This document shows, piece after piece, positions 1-6,834 of a stretch of 11,695 nt of DNA. Origin of the DNA: Pseudomonadota bacterium (GTDB lineage Bacteria > Pseudomonadota > Gammaproteobacteria > Acidiferrobacterales > Sulfurifustaceae); assembly GCA_020354085.1 (NCBI GenBank), contig CP070641.1, positions 126,627 to 138,321 on the forward strand. Reading direction: 5' to 3'. The translations under genes and the position numbers were made by a program. Under the pieces are notes generated by a model. It was not told the origin of the DNA and did no database searches. It worked only from the letters and a program-made list of their open reading frames with translations. How positions within the stretch are numbered: position 1 is the stretch's first letter; each line of letters begins with the position of its first letter.

Positions 1-1279
1 TGAGCTTCTTCTCCGCCTCATCGCGGCCCACGGAGGGGTCGAGCCGCGGCTCCAGCCCGTAGCTGCCGACCTCCAGTCCGCGGATGGCCTTTTGCAGTGA
101 TTCCTGGAAGGTCCGGCCGACGGCCATGACTTCGCCCACTGATTTCATCTGGGTGGTCAGCGTGGGGTCAGCGATGGGAAATTTCTCGAACGTAAAGCGC
201 GGAATCTTGGTCACCACATAATCGATGGTAGGCTCGAACGAGGCCGGCGTGAGTCCGCCGGTGATGTCGTTCTTCAGCTCATCGAGCGTGTAGCCGATCG
301 CGAGCTTGGCCGCGACCTTGGCGATGGGAAAGCCGGTCGCCTTGGAGGCGAGCGCCGAAGAACGGCTAACGCGCGGATTCATCTCCACCACGATCATGCG
401 CCCGTCCTTGGGGTTGATGGCGAACTGCACGTTCGAGCCGCCGGTGTCGACGCCGATCTCGCGCAACACCGCGATCGAGGCGTCGCGCATCAGTTGGTAT
501 TCCTTGTCGGTCAGCGTTTGGATAGGCGCCACCGTGATCGAATCGCCGGTGTGCACGCCCATGGGGTCAAAGTTTTCAATCGAGCAAACGATGATGCAAT
601 TATCGGCGCGGTCGCGCACTACCTCCATCTCGAATTCTTTCCAACCGATGATCGATTCCTCGATCAGCAGCTCGCGCGTCGGCGACGCATCAAGGCCACG
701 TTCGCAGATGGCCAGGAATTCCCCGCGGTTATACGCGATTCCCCCGCCCGAGCCGCCAAGCGTGAACGACGGGCGAATGATCACGGGGAATCCGATCGCG
801 GCCTGTACTTGTTGTGCTTCTTCCAGGCTGTGCGCGATGGCTCCGCGCGCGCACTGTAGGCCGATCTTCTCCATCGCCCGCTTGAATAGCTCGCGGTCCT
901 CAGCCTTGTCGATAGCTTCGCGTTTGGCGCCGATCATCTGCACATTGAAATTGGCGAGCACGCCTTCACGGTCGAGATCGAGCGCGCAGTTGAGCGCGGT
1001 CTGCCCGCCCATGGTGGGCAGCAGCGCATCGGGGCGCTCCCGTTCAATAATCTTGGCAATGCTCTGCCAATGGATCGGCTCGATGTACGTGGCGTCGGCC
1101 ATCTCCGGATCGGTCATGATGGTGGCCGGATTGGAGTTGACCAAAATGACTCGGTAGCCCTCCTCCTTGAGCGCCTTGCAGGCCTGCGCGCCGGAGTAGT
1201 CGAACTCGCAGCCCTGGCCGATGATGATCGGGCCGGCGCCGATTATCAGAACGCTCTGGATGTCAGTACGTTTGGGCAT
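1..1279 (-). CDS. carB: Carbamoyl-phosphate synthetase large subunit (partial, N-terminal 426 codons)
   Basis: Large, ammonia-using subunit of carbamoyl-phosphate synthetase. With CarA it makes carbamoyl phosphate from bicarbonate, glutamine-derived ammonia and two ATP, feeding arginine and pyrimidine synthesis in the cytoplasm. The start at 1279 gives the canonical N-terminus MPKRTDIQSVLIIGAGPI, with the conserved CEFDYSGAQACKAL and NSNPATIMTDPE blocks after it. The first ATP-grasp domain is seen in KAEDR (R129), IIRPSF (R169), GGSGGG (about 175-180) and VVEMNPR (E299, N301), at the same numbering as the E. coli enzyme as I know it. The frame is open to base 1. The family is about 1,070 residues, so only about 40% is present; the second synthetase half and the allosteric domain lie outside. 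No good Shine-Dalgarno is seen: the leader is taken up by a repeat array. It lies 57 bases after carA and is probably co-transcribed with it. Confidence 0.97.
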   Translation of the reverse strand, partial: MPKRTDIQSVLIIGAGPIIIGQGCEFDYSGAQACKALKEEGYRVILVNSNPATIMTDPEMADATYIEPIHWQSIAKIIERERPDALLPTMGGQTALNCALDLDREGVLANFNVQMIGAKREAIDKAEDRELFKRAMEKIGLQCARGAIAHSLEEAQQVQAAIGFPVIIRPSFTLGGSGGGIAYNRGEFLAICERGLDASPTRELLIEESIIGWKEFEMEVVRDRADNCIIVCSIENFDPMGVHTGDSITVAPIQTLTDKEYQLMRDASIAVLREIGVDTGGSNVQFAINPKDGRMIVVEMNPRVSRSSALASKATGFPIAKVAAKLAIGYTLDELKNDITGGLTPASFEPTIDYVVTKIPRFTFEKFPIADPTLTTQMKSVGEVMAVGRTFQESLQKAIRGLEVGSYGLEPRLDPSVGRDEAEKKL

Positions 1280-1287
1280 GATTACGT

Positions 1288-1336
1288 GGTCTCGGGTCTC
1301 GTGTGCCGGGTCTCGTGTACCGCGTCTCGCGTTGCG
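1288..1336. repeat. 14-base tandem repeat array in the carA-carB gap
   Basis: Read on the plus strand, a 7-base partial copy GGTCTCG (1288-1294) is followed by three 14-base units: GGTCTCGTGTGCCG (1295-1308), GGTCTCGTGTACCG (1309-1322) and the more diverged CGTCTCGCGTTGCG (1323-1336). The array fills 49 of the 57 intergenic bases and stops exactly next to the carA stop codon (1337-1339). Two inverted units lie 28 bases further on, inside carA. GTCTCGCGTT (1324-1333) and AACGCGAGAC (1361-1370) form a perfect 10-base stem, so the carA-carB transcript could fold here across the stop codon. This looks like a short dispersed repeat, but whether it recurs elsewhere cannot be judged from this window. 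Confidence 0.8.
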
Positions 1337-2563
1337 CTAGGACGCCTCGGTGGCTTCTTTAACGCGAGACTCGAGACCCGAAACTCGAGACCGCTCCATG
1401 AGGGCGATAAACCGATCGAACAGCGGTGCCACGTCGTGCGGTCCCGGGCTCGCCTCCGGATGTCCTTGGAAAGAAAAGGCCGGCACGTCCGTGCGCGCGA
1501 TACCCTGAATCGAGCCGTCGAACAACGATTTGTGCGTGACTCGCACATTGGCCGGCAGGCTCGCGGCGTCGATCGCGAAGCCGTGGTTCTGACTGGTGAT
1601 CATCACGCGCCCGGAATCGATATCGAGCACCGGGTGGTTGGCACCGTGATGGCCGAACTTCATCTTGACCGTGCGCGCGCCCGAGGCGAGTCCCAACAGT
1701 TGGTGACCAAGACAGATGCCGAACACCGGAATGCCGGTCACCGAGATCTCGCGAATGGCCGCGATCGCGTAATCGCACGGTTCCGGGTCGCCGGGTCCAT
1801 TCGACAGAAACACGCCGTCTGGTTTGAGCCCCAACACTGCGGAGGCCGGCGTCTCGGCTGGAACGACCGTCACGCGACAACCGCGCGCGGCGATCATGCG
1901 CAGGATATTGCGTTTGATGCCGTAGTCGTATGCCACGACGTGAAAGCGTGTTTCTTTGACCTCGCGATAACCCTCACCCAAGGCCCACTCACCTGCTTGC
2001 CAACCGTAAGTCTTCGCGGTGGTGACGACCCGTGCCAGATCCATGCCCTTTAAACCCGGGAAGGCACGCGCCGCCGCGAGCGCCGCTTTCTTGTCGATCT
2101 TGCCCTTCTCCACCGCCATGAGGCAGCCGTTCTGCGCACCCTTCTCGCGCAGCAGACGCGTGAGCTTGCGCGTGTCGAGCCCGGCGATAGCGACAATCCC
2201 ATGACGGCGCAGGAACTCCGGTAGGCTCTCCACCGCGCGCCAGCTGGACATTGCAACGGGCAAGTCCCGAATCACCAGACCCGCGGCATACACGCGTCCC
2301 GACTCCATGTCTTCGGGATTAGCGCCGGTGTTGCCGATGTGCGGGTATGTCAGCGTAACGATTTGCTGCGCGTAGGAGGGATCGGTGAGGATCTCCTGGT
2401 AGCCGGTCATGGCGGTATTGAACACCACCTCACCCACGGCTTGCCCAACTGCACCGATCGACTCCCCGCTGAAGAGGGTGCCGTCTTCGAGTGCAAGCAA
2501 GGCGTTGGCCACGGGCGTTCGATCCTCGTATGTGCGCAGACGTGCGAAGGCGGGAGAGGCCAT
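1337..2563 (-). CDS. carA: Carbamoyl-phosphate synthetase small subunit (glutamine amidotransferase)
   Basis: Glutaminase subunit that hydrolyses glutamine and channels ammonia to CarB. The N-terminal CarA domain shows GEVVFNTAMTGYQEILTDPS (about 44-63) and TYPHIGNTG. The class I amidotransferase domain shows SNGPGDP (254-260), the nucleophile C284 in GICLGHQLL, and the catalytic pair H368 and E370 in QGHPEASPGPHD. At 408 residues it is longer than the usual roughly 375-385, at both ends. The first 17 residues are not CarA-like. A GTG at 2510-2512 (V18) would give MANALLALEDG, which fits the family better, and has GAGGA about 10 bases upstream; the ATG at 2561-2563 has GGGAGA 6 bases upstream but sits in a hairpin. 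The last residues, from R391 onward, are largely repeat-derived. Probably transcribed with dapB and/or its own promoter, and with carB downstream. Confidence 0.96.
   Translation of the reverse strand: MASPAFARLRTYEDRTPVANALLALEDGTLFSGESIGAVGQAVGEVVFNTAMTGYQEILTDPSYAQQIVTLTYPHIGNTGANPEDMESGRVYAAGLVIRDLPVAMSSWRAVESLPEFLRRHGIVAIAGLDTRKLTRLLREKGAQNGCLMAVEKGKIDKKAALAAARAFPGLKGMDLARVVTTAKTYGWQAGEWALGEGYREVKETRFHVVAYDYGIKRNILRMIAARGCRVTVVPAETPASAVLGLKPDGVFLSNGPGDPEPCDYAIAAIREISVTGIPVFGICLGHQLLGLASGARTVKMKFGHHGANHPVLDIDSGRVMITSQNHGFAIDAASLPANVRVTHKSLFDGSIQGIARTDVPAFSFQGHPEASPGPHDVAPLFDRFIALMERSRVSGLESRVKEATEAS
1365..1392. repeat. Inverted copies of the 14-base repeat inside the carA 3' end
   Basis: Read on the minus strand these are two adjacent 14-base units, GGTCTCGAGTTTCG (1392 to 1379) and GGTCTCGAGTCTCG (1378 to 1365). 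They share the GGTCTCG core and the period of the array at 1288-1336 but point the other way. They lie within carA coding sequence and encode most of its last non-conserved residues. Since 14 is not a multiple of three, the two units are read in different frames. Confidence 0.75.
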
Positions 2564-2585
2564 GAGGCTTCTCCCGCCTTTTTTT
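2547..2585 (+). terminator. Terminator-like hairpin with T-tract spanning the carA start
   Basis: AAGGCGGGAGA (2547-2557) pairs perfectly with TCTCCCGCCTT (2570-2580), an 11-base stem whose 12-base loop may close further through GCC and GGC. On the plus strand it is followed at once by five more T, making seven in a row (2579-2585), the form of an intrinsic terminator for plus-strand RNA. No plus-strand gene lies just upstream, so it would stop only antisense transcription of carA. In the carA mRNA (minus strand) the same stem has an A-tract before it and no U-tract after it. There it would instead pair up GGGAGA, the likely ribosome site, and place the AUG of 2563 in the loop. The structure is plain in the sequence; its role is inferred. 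Confidence 0.5.
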
Positions 2586-2619
2586 CATCCCGGTGAACAG
2601 GACTACGGGTTAAGGTGCG

Positions 2620-2649
2620 ATTTTAAAGGAGGAAGCGCGGGCAGATCAA
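2620..2649 (-). promoter_or_regulatory. Candidate sigma-70 promoter for carAB
   Basis: In the 118-base dapB-carA gap the minus strand has TTGATC (2649-2644, 4 of 6 match to TTGACA), an 18-base spacer and TAAAAT (2625-2620, 5 of 6 match to TATAAT). The predicted start near 2613 would give a leader of about 50 bases to the ATG at 2563 or about 100 to the GTG at 2512. Read-through from dapB is the alternative, since no terminator for the minus strand is visible in the gap. Confidence 0.35.
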
Positions 2650-2681
2650 ACCAATAGCCGGTACGCGAGAAATTTGCGTCC

Positions 2682-3479
2682 TTAGCGCAGCCCGAGCACA
2701 TCCTGCATGTCGTAGAGACCGGACTTTTTCCCGGCTACCCATCGGGCGGCGCGCACCGCGCCATTGGCGAAGGTCGCGCGCGACTCGGCCTTGTGCGTGA
2801 TCTCGACGCGCTCGCCGTTTCCGGCGAACAGCACAGTGTGGTCCCCGACGATGTCGCCGGCGCGAATCACGGAGAATCCTATCGCCTGGCGCGGTCGCTC
2901 ACCGGTTACGCCATGGCGGGCATGCACGCCGACCTGACCCAGATCGCGACCAAGCGCGTGCGCCACCACCTCGCCCATGCGCAGCGCCGTGCCAGACGGC
3001 GCATCGGCCTTGTAGCGGTGGTGCGCCTCGATCACCTCGACGTCGGTGGAGTCGCCAAGGACGCGCGCGGCAATATCCAATAGTTTGAAGCACAGATTCA
3101 CGCCCACGCTCATGTTGGGCGCGAACACAATTCCAATGTCGCCCGCCGCCGCGGCGATGGTCTTCTTGCCGGCATCGTCGATTCCGGTCGTGCCGATGAC
3201 CAACCGCCGCGCGTTGGCACGGCAGAAAGCGACATGCTCGAGCGTAGCCTCGGGGGTGGTGAAGTCGATAAGCACGTCGAATGCGGCGCCCTCCAGCTTG
3301 TCTACGATCGCGACGCCCAGCCGGCCGAGCCCGGCGAGTTCGCCGGCATCTGCGCCGACGCCTTTGCTGCCGCGACGCTCGAACGCCGCGCTCAGTTGCA
3401 CACCCTCGGCCTTGGTGGTGGCATCGATCAACGCCCGGCCCATGCGACCGGCCGCGCCGGCAATGGCAAGCTTAATCAT
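2682..3479 (-). CDS. dapB: 4-hydroxy-tetrahydrodipicolinate reductase
   Basis: NAD(P)H-dependent reductase of the diaminopimelate pathway to lysine and peptidoglycan, cytoplasmic and usually tetrameric. The 265-residue length is typical. The Rossmann nucleotide-binding motif is GAAGRMG (8-14), followed by DFTTPE (72-77) and the conserved GTTG (96-99) and APNMSVGVN (120-128). The substrate-binding catalytic block is EAHHRYKADAPSGT (151-164), with H153 as the expected acid/base and K157 as the expected donor. The C-terminal dimerisation part ends in LYDMQDVLGLR. The start gives the family's usual MIKLAIAGAAGRMG, although no clear Shine-Dalgarno precedes it. It lies between dnaJ (96-base gap) and carA (118-base gap), has its own good promoter, and is followed by carA as in many gammaproteobacteria. 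Confidence 0.97.
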   Translation of the reverse strand: MIKLAIAGAAGRMGRALIDATTKAEGVQLSAAFERRGSKGVGADAGELAGLGRLGVAIVDKLEGAAFDVLIDFTTPEATLEHVAFCRANARRLVIGTTGIDDAGKKTIAAAAGDIGIVFAPNMSVGVNLCFKLLDIAARVLGDSTDVEVIEAHHRYKADAPSGTALRMGEVVAHALGRDLGQVGVHARHGVTGERPRQAIGFSVIRAGDIVGDHTVLFAGNGERVEITHKAESRATFANGAVRAARWVAGKKSGLYDMQDVLGLR

Positions 3480-3489
3480 GTTTGGTAGC

Positions 3490-3511
3490 GCTGCTCGTGG
3501 GATTGAGCAGC
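3490..3511. promoter_or_regulatory. Operator-like dyad at the predicted dapB transcription start
   Basis: GCTGCTC (3490-3496) and GAGCAGC (3505-3511) form a perfect 7-base inverted repeat with an 8-base centre. It begins directly after the -10 element of the dapB promoter, so it covers the predicted start of transcription (about 3505). That position suits a repressor site. A leader hairpin is less likely because only part of it would be transcribed. No known regulator is recognised. Confidence 0.4.
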
Positions 3512-3540
3512 ATTAAACAGTGACCGCACGATAGGGTCAA
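3512..3540 (-). promoter_or_regulatory. Sigma-70 promoter for dapB
   Basis: On the minus strand TTGACC (3540-3535, 5 of 6) is followed by a 17-base spacer and TTTAAT (3517-3512, 5 of 6). Matches and spacing are close to the sigma-70 consensus. The predicted start is about 25 bases before the dapB ATG. It suggests dapB, and perhaps carAB, can be transcribed apart from the heat-shock genes upstream. Confidence 0.6.
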
Positions 3541-3575
3541 CGCGATGGGTAAAGACCGGGCGTCAACCTACGGGA

Positions 3576-4709
3576 TCACTTAAAGGCCGCTTTCAGGCGA
3601 TCGAGCCAAGAGGATTCGCGCGGACTGTGACTGCTGCCGCCGGCGCGTAAGGAAGCGTCGAGCTCGCGCAACAGCTCCTCTTGCCTGGCAGTGAGATTGA
3701 CCGGCGTTTCCACGCTCACCTTGCAATACAGGTCGCCGATATGGCCGCTGCGCACGTTGCGCACACCCTTGCCGCGCAGCCGAAAGAGCTTCTCGCTCTG
3801 GGTGCCGGCCGGAACCTTGACGGTCGCGCGACCGTTGAGCGTGGGGGCCTCGACCTCGCCGCCGAGACTGGCGGTGACGAAGCTCAACGGTATCTCGCAA
3901 TACAGATCGTCGCGTTCCCGCTTGAACACCTCATGCGGTTTGAGGTGCACCTGCACGTAGAGATCGCCTGCCGGGCCGCCGTTTTCGCCCGCCTCACCTT
4001 CGCCCGCCAAGCGGATCTGATCGCCTTCATCGACACCGGCCGGGACCTTAACGGATAAGGTCTTGGTCTGTTGCACGCGTCCGGCGCCGTGACAAGCCGC
4101 GCACGGATCGGTTACCACCTTGCCCTGACCGCGGCAGTTCGGACAGGTTTGCTGGATCGAGAAGAACCCCTGTTGCATACGAACCTGGCCATGGCCGCCA
4201 CAGGTGCGACAGGCCGTGGGTGATGAGCCGGGTTTCGCGCCGCTGCCCTTGCAGGTCTCGCAGGCCTCAACGGTGGGTACGCGAATACGCACCTCGGTGC
4301 CGCTGACGGCATCCTCAAGACTGAGCTCCAGGCTGTAACGCAAATCGGAACCGCGGAACGCCTGCGTGCCGCGACCACGGCCGGCGCCAAAGATGTCGCC
4401 GAACACGTCGCCAAAGATATCGGCGAAGCTGGCACCGCCCGCGCCGGCGGCGCCGTAGAAGCCGCCCGTGCCGGCGGCCGAGGGATCGACACCGGCATGA
4501 CCGAACTGGTCATAGGCCGCGCGTTTTTGCGGATCCGACAAGATGTCGTAGGCGGTCTGGATTTCCTTGAATTTGGCCTCGGCGGCCTTGTCGCCCGGAT
4601 TGCGATCCGGGTGATGTTTCATGGCCAAGCGCCGATATGCCTTCTTGAGCTCGGCCTCGGAGGCGTTGCGCGCTACACCCAGAACCTCGTACAAATCCTG
4701 CTTTGCCAT
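3576..4709 (-). CDS. dnaJ: Chaperone protein DnaJ (Hsp40)
   Basis: Co-chaperone that delivers unfolded substrates to DnaK and stimulates its ATPase. This is a full-length type I DnaJ of 377 residues. The J domain covers about 1-70, with HPD at 33-35 and helix IV ending YDQFGHAG. A Gly/Phe-rich linker follows (about 80-120, with repeats like FGDVFGDIFGAG). The zinc-binding domain has four CxxCxGxG motifs, starting at C150, C167, C189 and C203. The C-terminal substrate-binding domains run from about 215 to 345. The start gives MAKQDLYEVLGV, the normal beginning, with AAGG 4 bases before the ATG. It lies 99 bases after dnaK, a gap holding a stem-loop but no convincing promoter, so it is probably transcribed with dnaK. 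Confidence 0.98.
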   Translation of the reverse strand: MAKQDLYEVLGVARNASEAELKKAYRRLAMKHHPDRNPGDKAAEAKFKEIQTAYDILSDPQKRAAYDQFGHAGVDPSAAGTGGFYGAAGAGGASFADIFGDVFGDIFGAGRGRGTQAFRGSDLRYSLELSLEDAVSGTEVRIRVPTVEACETCKGSGAKPGSSPTACRTCGGHGQVRMQQGFFSIQQTCPNCRGQGKVVTDPCAACHGAGRVQQTKTLSVKVPAGVDEGDQIRLAGEGEAGENGGPAGDLYVQVHLKPHEVFKRERDDLYCEIPLSFVTASLGGEVEAPTLNGRATVKVPAGTQSEKLFRLRGKGVRNVRSGHIGDLYCKVSVETPVNLTARQEELLRELDASLRAGGSSHSPRESSWLDRLKAAFK

Positions 4710-4750
4710 AAAGCCTTGTCAGTTCGCAAAATGCGGGCACGTTCAGCAAC

Positions 4751-4788
4751 AAGAGGCACAGGGGTCAAGCGACGCCACTGTGCCTCCT
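4751..4788 (-). promoter_or_regulatory. Stem-loop in the dnaK-dnaJ gap
   Basis: In minus-strand RNA GAGGCACAG (4786-4778) pairs perfectly with CUGUGCCUC (4761-4753); one G-U and one A-U pair extend it to 11 pairs, with a loop of 16 bases. It is not followed by a real U-tract (only UUGUUG), so full termination is unlikely. A partial attenuator or an RNA processing or stability element that sets dnaJ below dnaK is the more likely role. Fold visible, function inferred. Confidence 0.5.
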
Positions 4789-4808
4789 TCGCCGCGCGTG
4801 ACGGCGCG

Positions 4809-6749
4809 CTACTTCTTGCCCTTATTGTCCTTGACCTCTTCGAACTCGGCGTCAACGACGTTTTCCTTGCTTTCCGCCTTGGCCTCAGCCGGCTTGGCCT
4901 CAGCCGCCTCCGCGGCACCCGCGGTCTCAGCCGTCTTGGCGTACATTTTTTCCGCCAGCTTGTGCGACGCGGACATCAAGGCTTCGGTCTTCTTCTCAAT
5001 GTCCTCGCGATCGTCGCCCTTGAGCGCCTCGTCGACATCCTTAAGCGCCGCTTCGATCTTTTCTTTCTCGCCTGCCTCGAGCTTATCGCCCATCTCGGTC
5101 ATGGACTTGCGAACCGAGTGCGCGACGCCGTCGGCCCGATTTCGTGTCTCGACTAGCTCGCGTGCCTTGCGGTCCTCTTCGGCATGCGCCTCGGCATCTT
5201 TCACCATGCGTTGAATCTCGTCCTCGGAGAGACCCGAACCGGCCTTGATGACGATCTTGTTTTCCTTGCCGGTGCCCTTGTCCTTGGCCGAGACGTGCAG
5301 GATGCCGTTGGCATCGATGTCGAACGTCACCTCGATCTGCGGCATACCGCGCGGCGCGGGCGGAATGCCAGTGAGGTCGAAGCGCCCAAGCGACTTGTTG
5401 CCGGTCGCCATCTCGCGCTCGCCCTGCAGCACGTGCACCGTCACCGCACCCTGGTTGTCATCGGCTGTGGAAAACACCTGCGCGGCCTTGGTTGGGATCG
5501 TGGTGTTCTTGGTGATGATCTTGGTCATGACGCCGCCCAGCGTTTCGATGCCGAGCGAAAGCGGCGTGACATCGAGCAGCAACACGTCCTTGACGTCGCC
5601 GCCCAACACCGCGCCCTGGATGGCGGCGCCGATTGCCACCGCCTCATCGGGGTTGATGTCCTTGCGCGGCTCCTTGCCAAAGAAGTCTTTGACGACCTCC
5701 TGCACCTTCGGCATGCGTGTCTGGCCACCGACCAGAATCACATCGTTGATGTCGCCCGCCTTGAGGCCCGCATCCTTGAGCGCGGTCTTGCACGGCTCGA
5801 CAGTCCTGGCAATCAGGTCTTCGACCAGCGCCTCAAGCTTGGCGCGCGTGAGCTTGACGTTGAGGTGCTTCGGACCCTTGGCGTCGGCCGTTACATACGG
5901 CAGATTGATCTCGGTCTGCTGCGTCGAGGACAATTCGATCTTGGCCTTTTCGGCGGCATCCTTCAGGCGCTGCATGGCCAACGGATCTCCACGCAGGTCG
6001 ATGCCCTGATCCTTCTTAAACTCGTCGGCCAGGTAGTCGATGATGCGCTTGTCGAAATCCTCACCCCCCAAGAAGGTGTCACCGTTGGTCGAGAGCACTT
6101 CGAACTGGTGTTCGCCGTCGACCTCTGCGATTTCGATGATGGAAATGTCGAAGGTACCGCCGCCCAGATCGTAGACCGCGATCTTGGAATCGCCCGGCTT
6201 CTTGTCCATGCCGAAGGCAAGTGCTGCTGCGGTCGGCTCATTAATGATGCGTTTGACATCGAGCCCGGCAATGCGGCCGGCATCCTTGGTCGCCTGGCGT
6301 TGTGAATCGTTGAAGTAAGCCGGTACCGTGATGACGGCCTCTTTGACCTCTTCGCCGAGATAATCCTCGGCGGTCTTTTTCATTTTTTGCAGCACGCGCG
6401 CCGAGACTTCCGGTGCGGCCATGGCCTTGCCCTGGGCTTCGACCCAGGCATCGCCGTTCTTGGCCCTGACGATCTTGTAGGGCACCAACTTGATGTCGCG
6501 CTTGACCACATCCTCGTCGAATTTGCGGCCGATCAGGCGCTTGACGGCGTACAAGGTGTTCTGGGGGTTAGTGATGGCCTGGCGCTTGGCCGACTGCCCC
6601 ACAACCACTTCGTTGTCGTCGGTGAACGCGACGATCGACGGCGTGGTGCGATCGCCCTCGCTGTTTTCAATCACCCGGACCTTGCCCCCTTCCATGATCG
6701 CGACACAGGAATTGGTCGTGCCCAGGTCGATACCGATTATTTTTGCCAT
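4809..6749 (-). CDS. dnaK: Chaperone protein DnaK (Hsp70)
   Basis: ATP-dependent Hsp70 that binds exposed hydrophobic segments in client proteins, working with DnaJ and GrpE. It has 646 residues against 638 in E. coli. The nucleotide-binding domain covers about 1-385, with the phosphate loop DLGTTNS (8-14), the VYDLGGGTFD block (192-201, including T199) and the VGGQTRMP motif (about 340-347). The conserved hydrophobic linker VLLLDVTPLSL begins at 389. The substrate-binding beta domain runs to about 505. The helical lid and an Ala/Glu/Lys-rich tail follow, ending EEVKDNKGKK. The start gives MAKIIGIDLGTTNS, with a good Shine-Dalgarno, GAGGT, 7 bases upstream. A strong sigma-32-like promoter precedes it at the end of grpE. 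Confidence 0.99.
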   Translation of the reverse strand: MAKIIGIDLGTTNSCVAIMEGGKVRVIENSEGDRTTPSIVAFTDDNEVVVGQSAKRQAITNPQNTLYAVKRLIGRKFDEDVVKRDIKLVPYKIVRAKNGDAWVEAQGKAMAAPEVSARVLQKMKKTAEDYLGEEVKEAVITVPAYFNDSQRQATKDAGRIAGLDVKRIINEPTAAALAFGMDKKPGDSKIAVYDLGGGTFDISIIEIAEVDGEHQFEVLSTNGDTFLGGEDFDKRIIDYLADEFKKDQGIDLRGDPLAMQRLKDAAEKAKIELSSTQQTEINLPYVTADAKGPKHLNVKLTRAKLEALVEDLIARTVEPCKTALKDAGLKAGDINDVILVGGQTRMPKVQEVVKDFFGKEPRKDINPDEAVAIGAAIQGAVLGGDVKDVLLLDVTPLSLGIETLGGVMTKIITKNTTIPTKAAQVFSTADDNQGAVTVHVLQGEREMATGNKSLGRFDLTGIPPAPRGMPQIEVTFDIDANGILHVSAKDKGTGKENKIVIKAGSGLSEDEIQRMVKDAEAHAEEDRKARELVETRNRADGVAHSVRKSMTEMGDKLEAGEKEKIEAALKDVDEALKGDDREDIEKKTEALMSASHKLAEKMYAKTAETAGAAEAAEAKPAEAKAESKENVVDAEFEEVKDNKGKK

Positions 6750-6806
6750 TACGCGGACCTCAAACGGTTAAGTATTTGCGTGAAAAATCGCCTACGTGTT
6801 AGTCGA

Positions 6807-6834
6807 AAATGGGGGTAGCCCCCTGGTTTTCAAG
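6807..6834 (-). promoter_or_regulatory. Sigma-32 (heat-shock) promoter for dnaK
   Basis: On the minus strand CTTGAA (6834-6829) is followed by a 14-base spacer and CCCCATTT (6814-6807). Both elements match the RpoH consensus (CTTGAA, 13-17 bases, CCCCATNT) in full and the spacing is optimal. The -35 overlaps the last codons and stop of grpE. The predicted start is near 6799, about 50 bases before dnaK. The spacer and -10 also form a short dyad, GGGGG-CTA-CCCCC (6811-6823), which is probably incidental. Confidence 0.8.

Noticed and set aside
306..1157. 283-codon plus-strand open frame opposite carB
   Set aside because: Antisense to highly conserved CarB sequence, Ser/Arg-rich and without any motif.
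1070..2053. 327-codon plus-strand open frame opposite carB and carA
   Set aside because: It runs across the start of carB, the repeat array and half of carA with no family resemblance; a codon-bias shadow.
2430..2588. Arg-rich 52-codon frame on the minus strand (ATG at 2586-2588) overlapping the carA start, considered as an arginine-sensing leader peptide
   Set aside because: It has 13 arginines, but out-of-frame reading of GC-rich genes often gives this. It has no Shine-Dalgarno and runs deep into carA, and no attenuator U-tract follows on the minus strand.
4725..4775. Possible sigma-32 promoter before dnaJ: CTTGAC and CCCGCATT on the minus strand
   Set aside because: The elements are about 26 bases apart, far beyond the 13-17 expected, and both are imperfect.
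5184..6305. 373-codon open frame on the plus strand opposite dnaK
   Set aside because: It is fully antisense to a clear dnaK. Long antisense frames opposite Hsp70 genes in GC-rich DNA are a known by-product of codon bias, and the translation shows no recognisable domain.
6811..6823. GGGGG-TAG-CCCCC as a terminator between grpE and dnaK
   Set aside because: The stem is only five pairs with a three-base loop and no run of U, and the C-run is explained by the sigma-32 -10 element.
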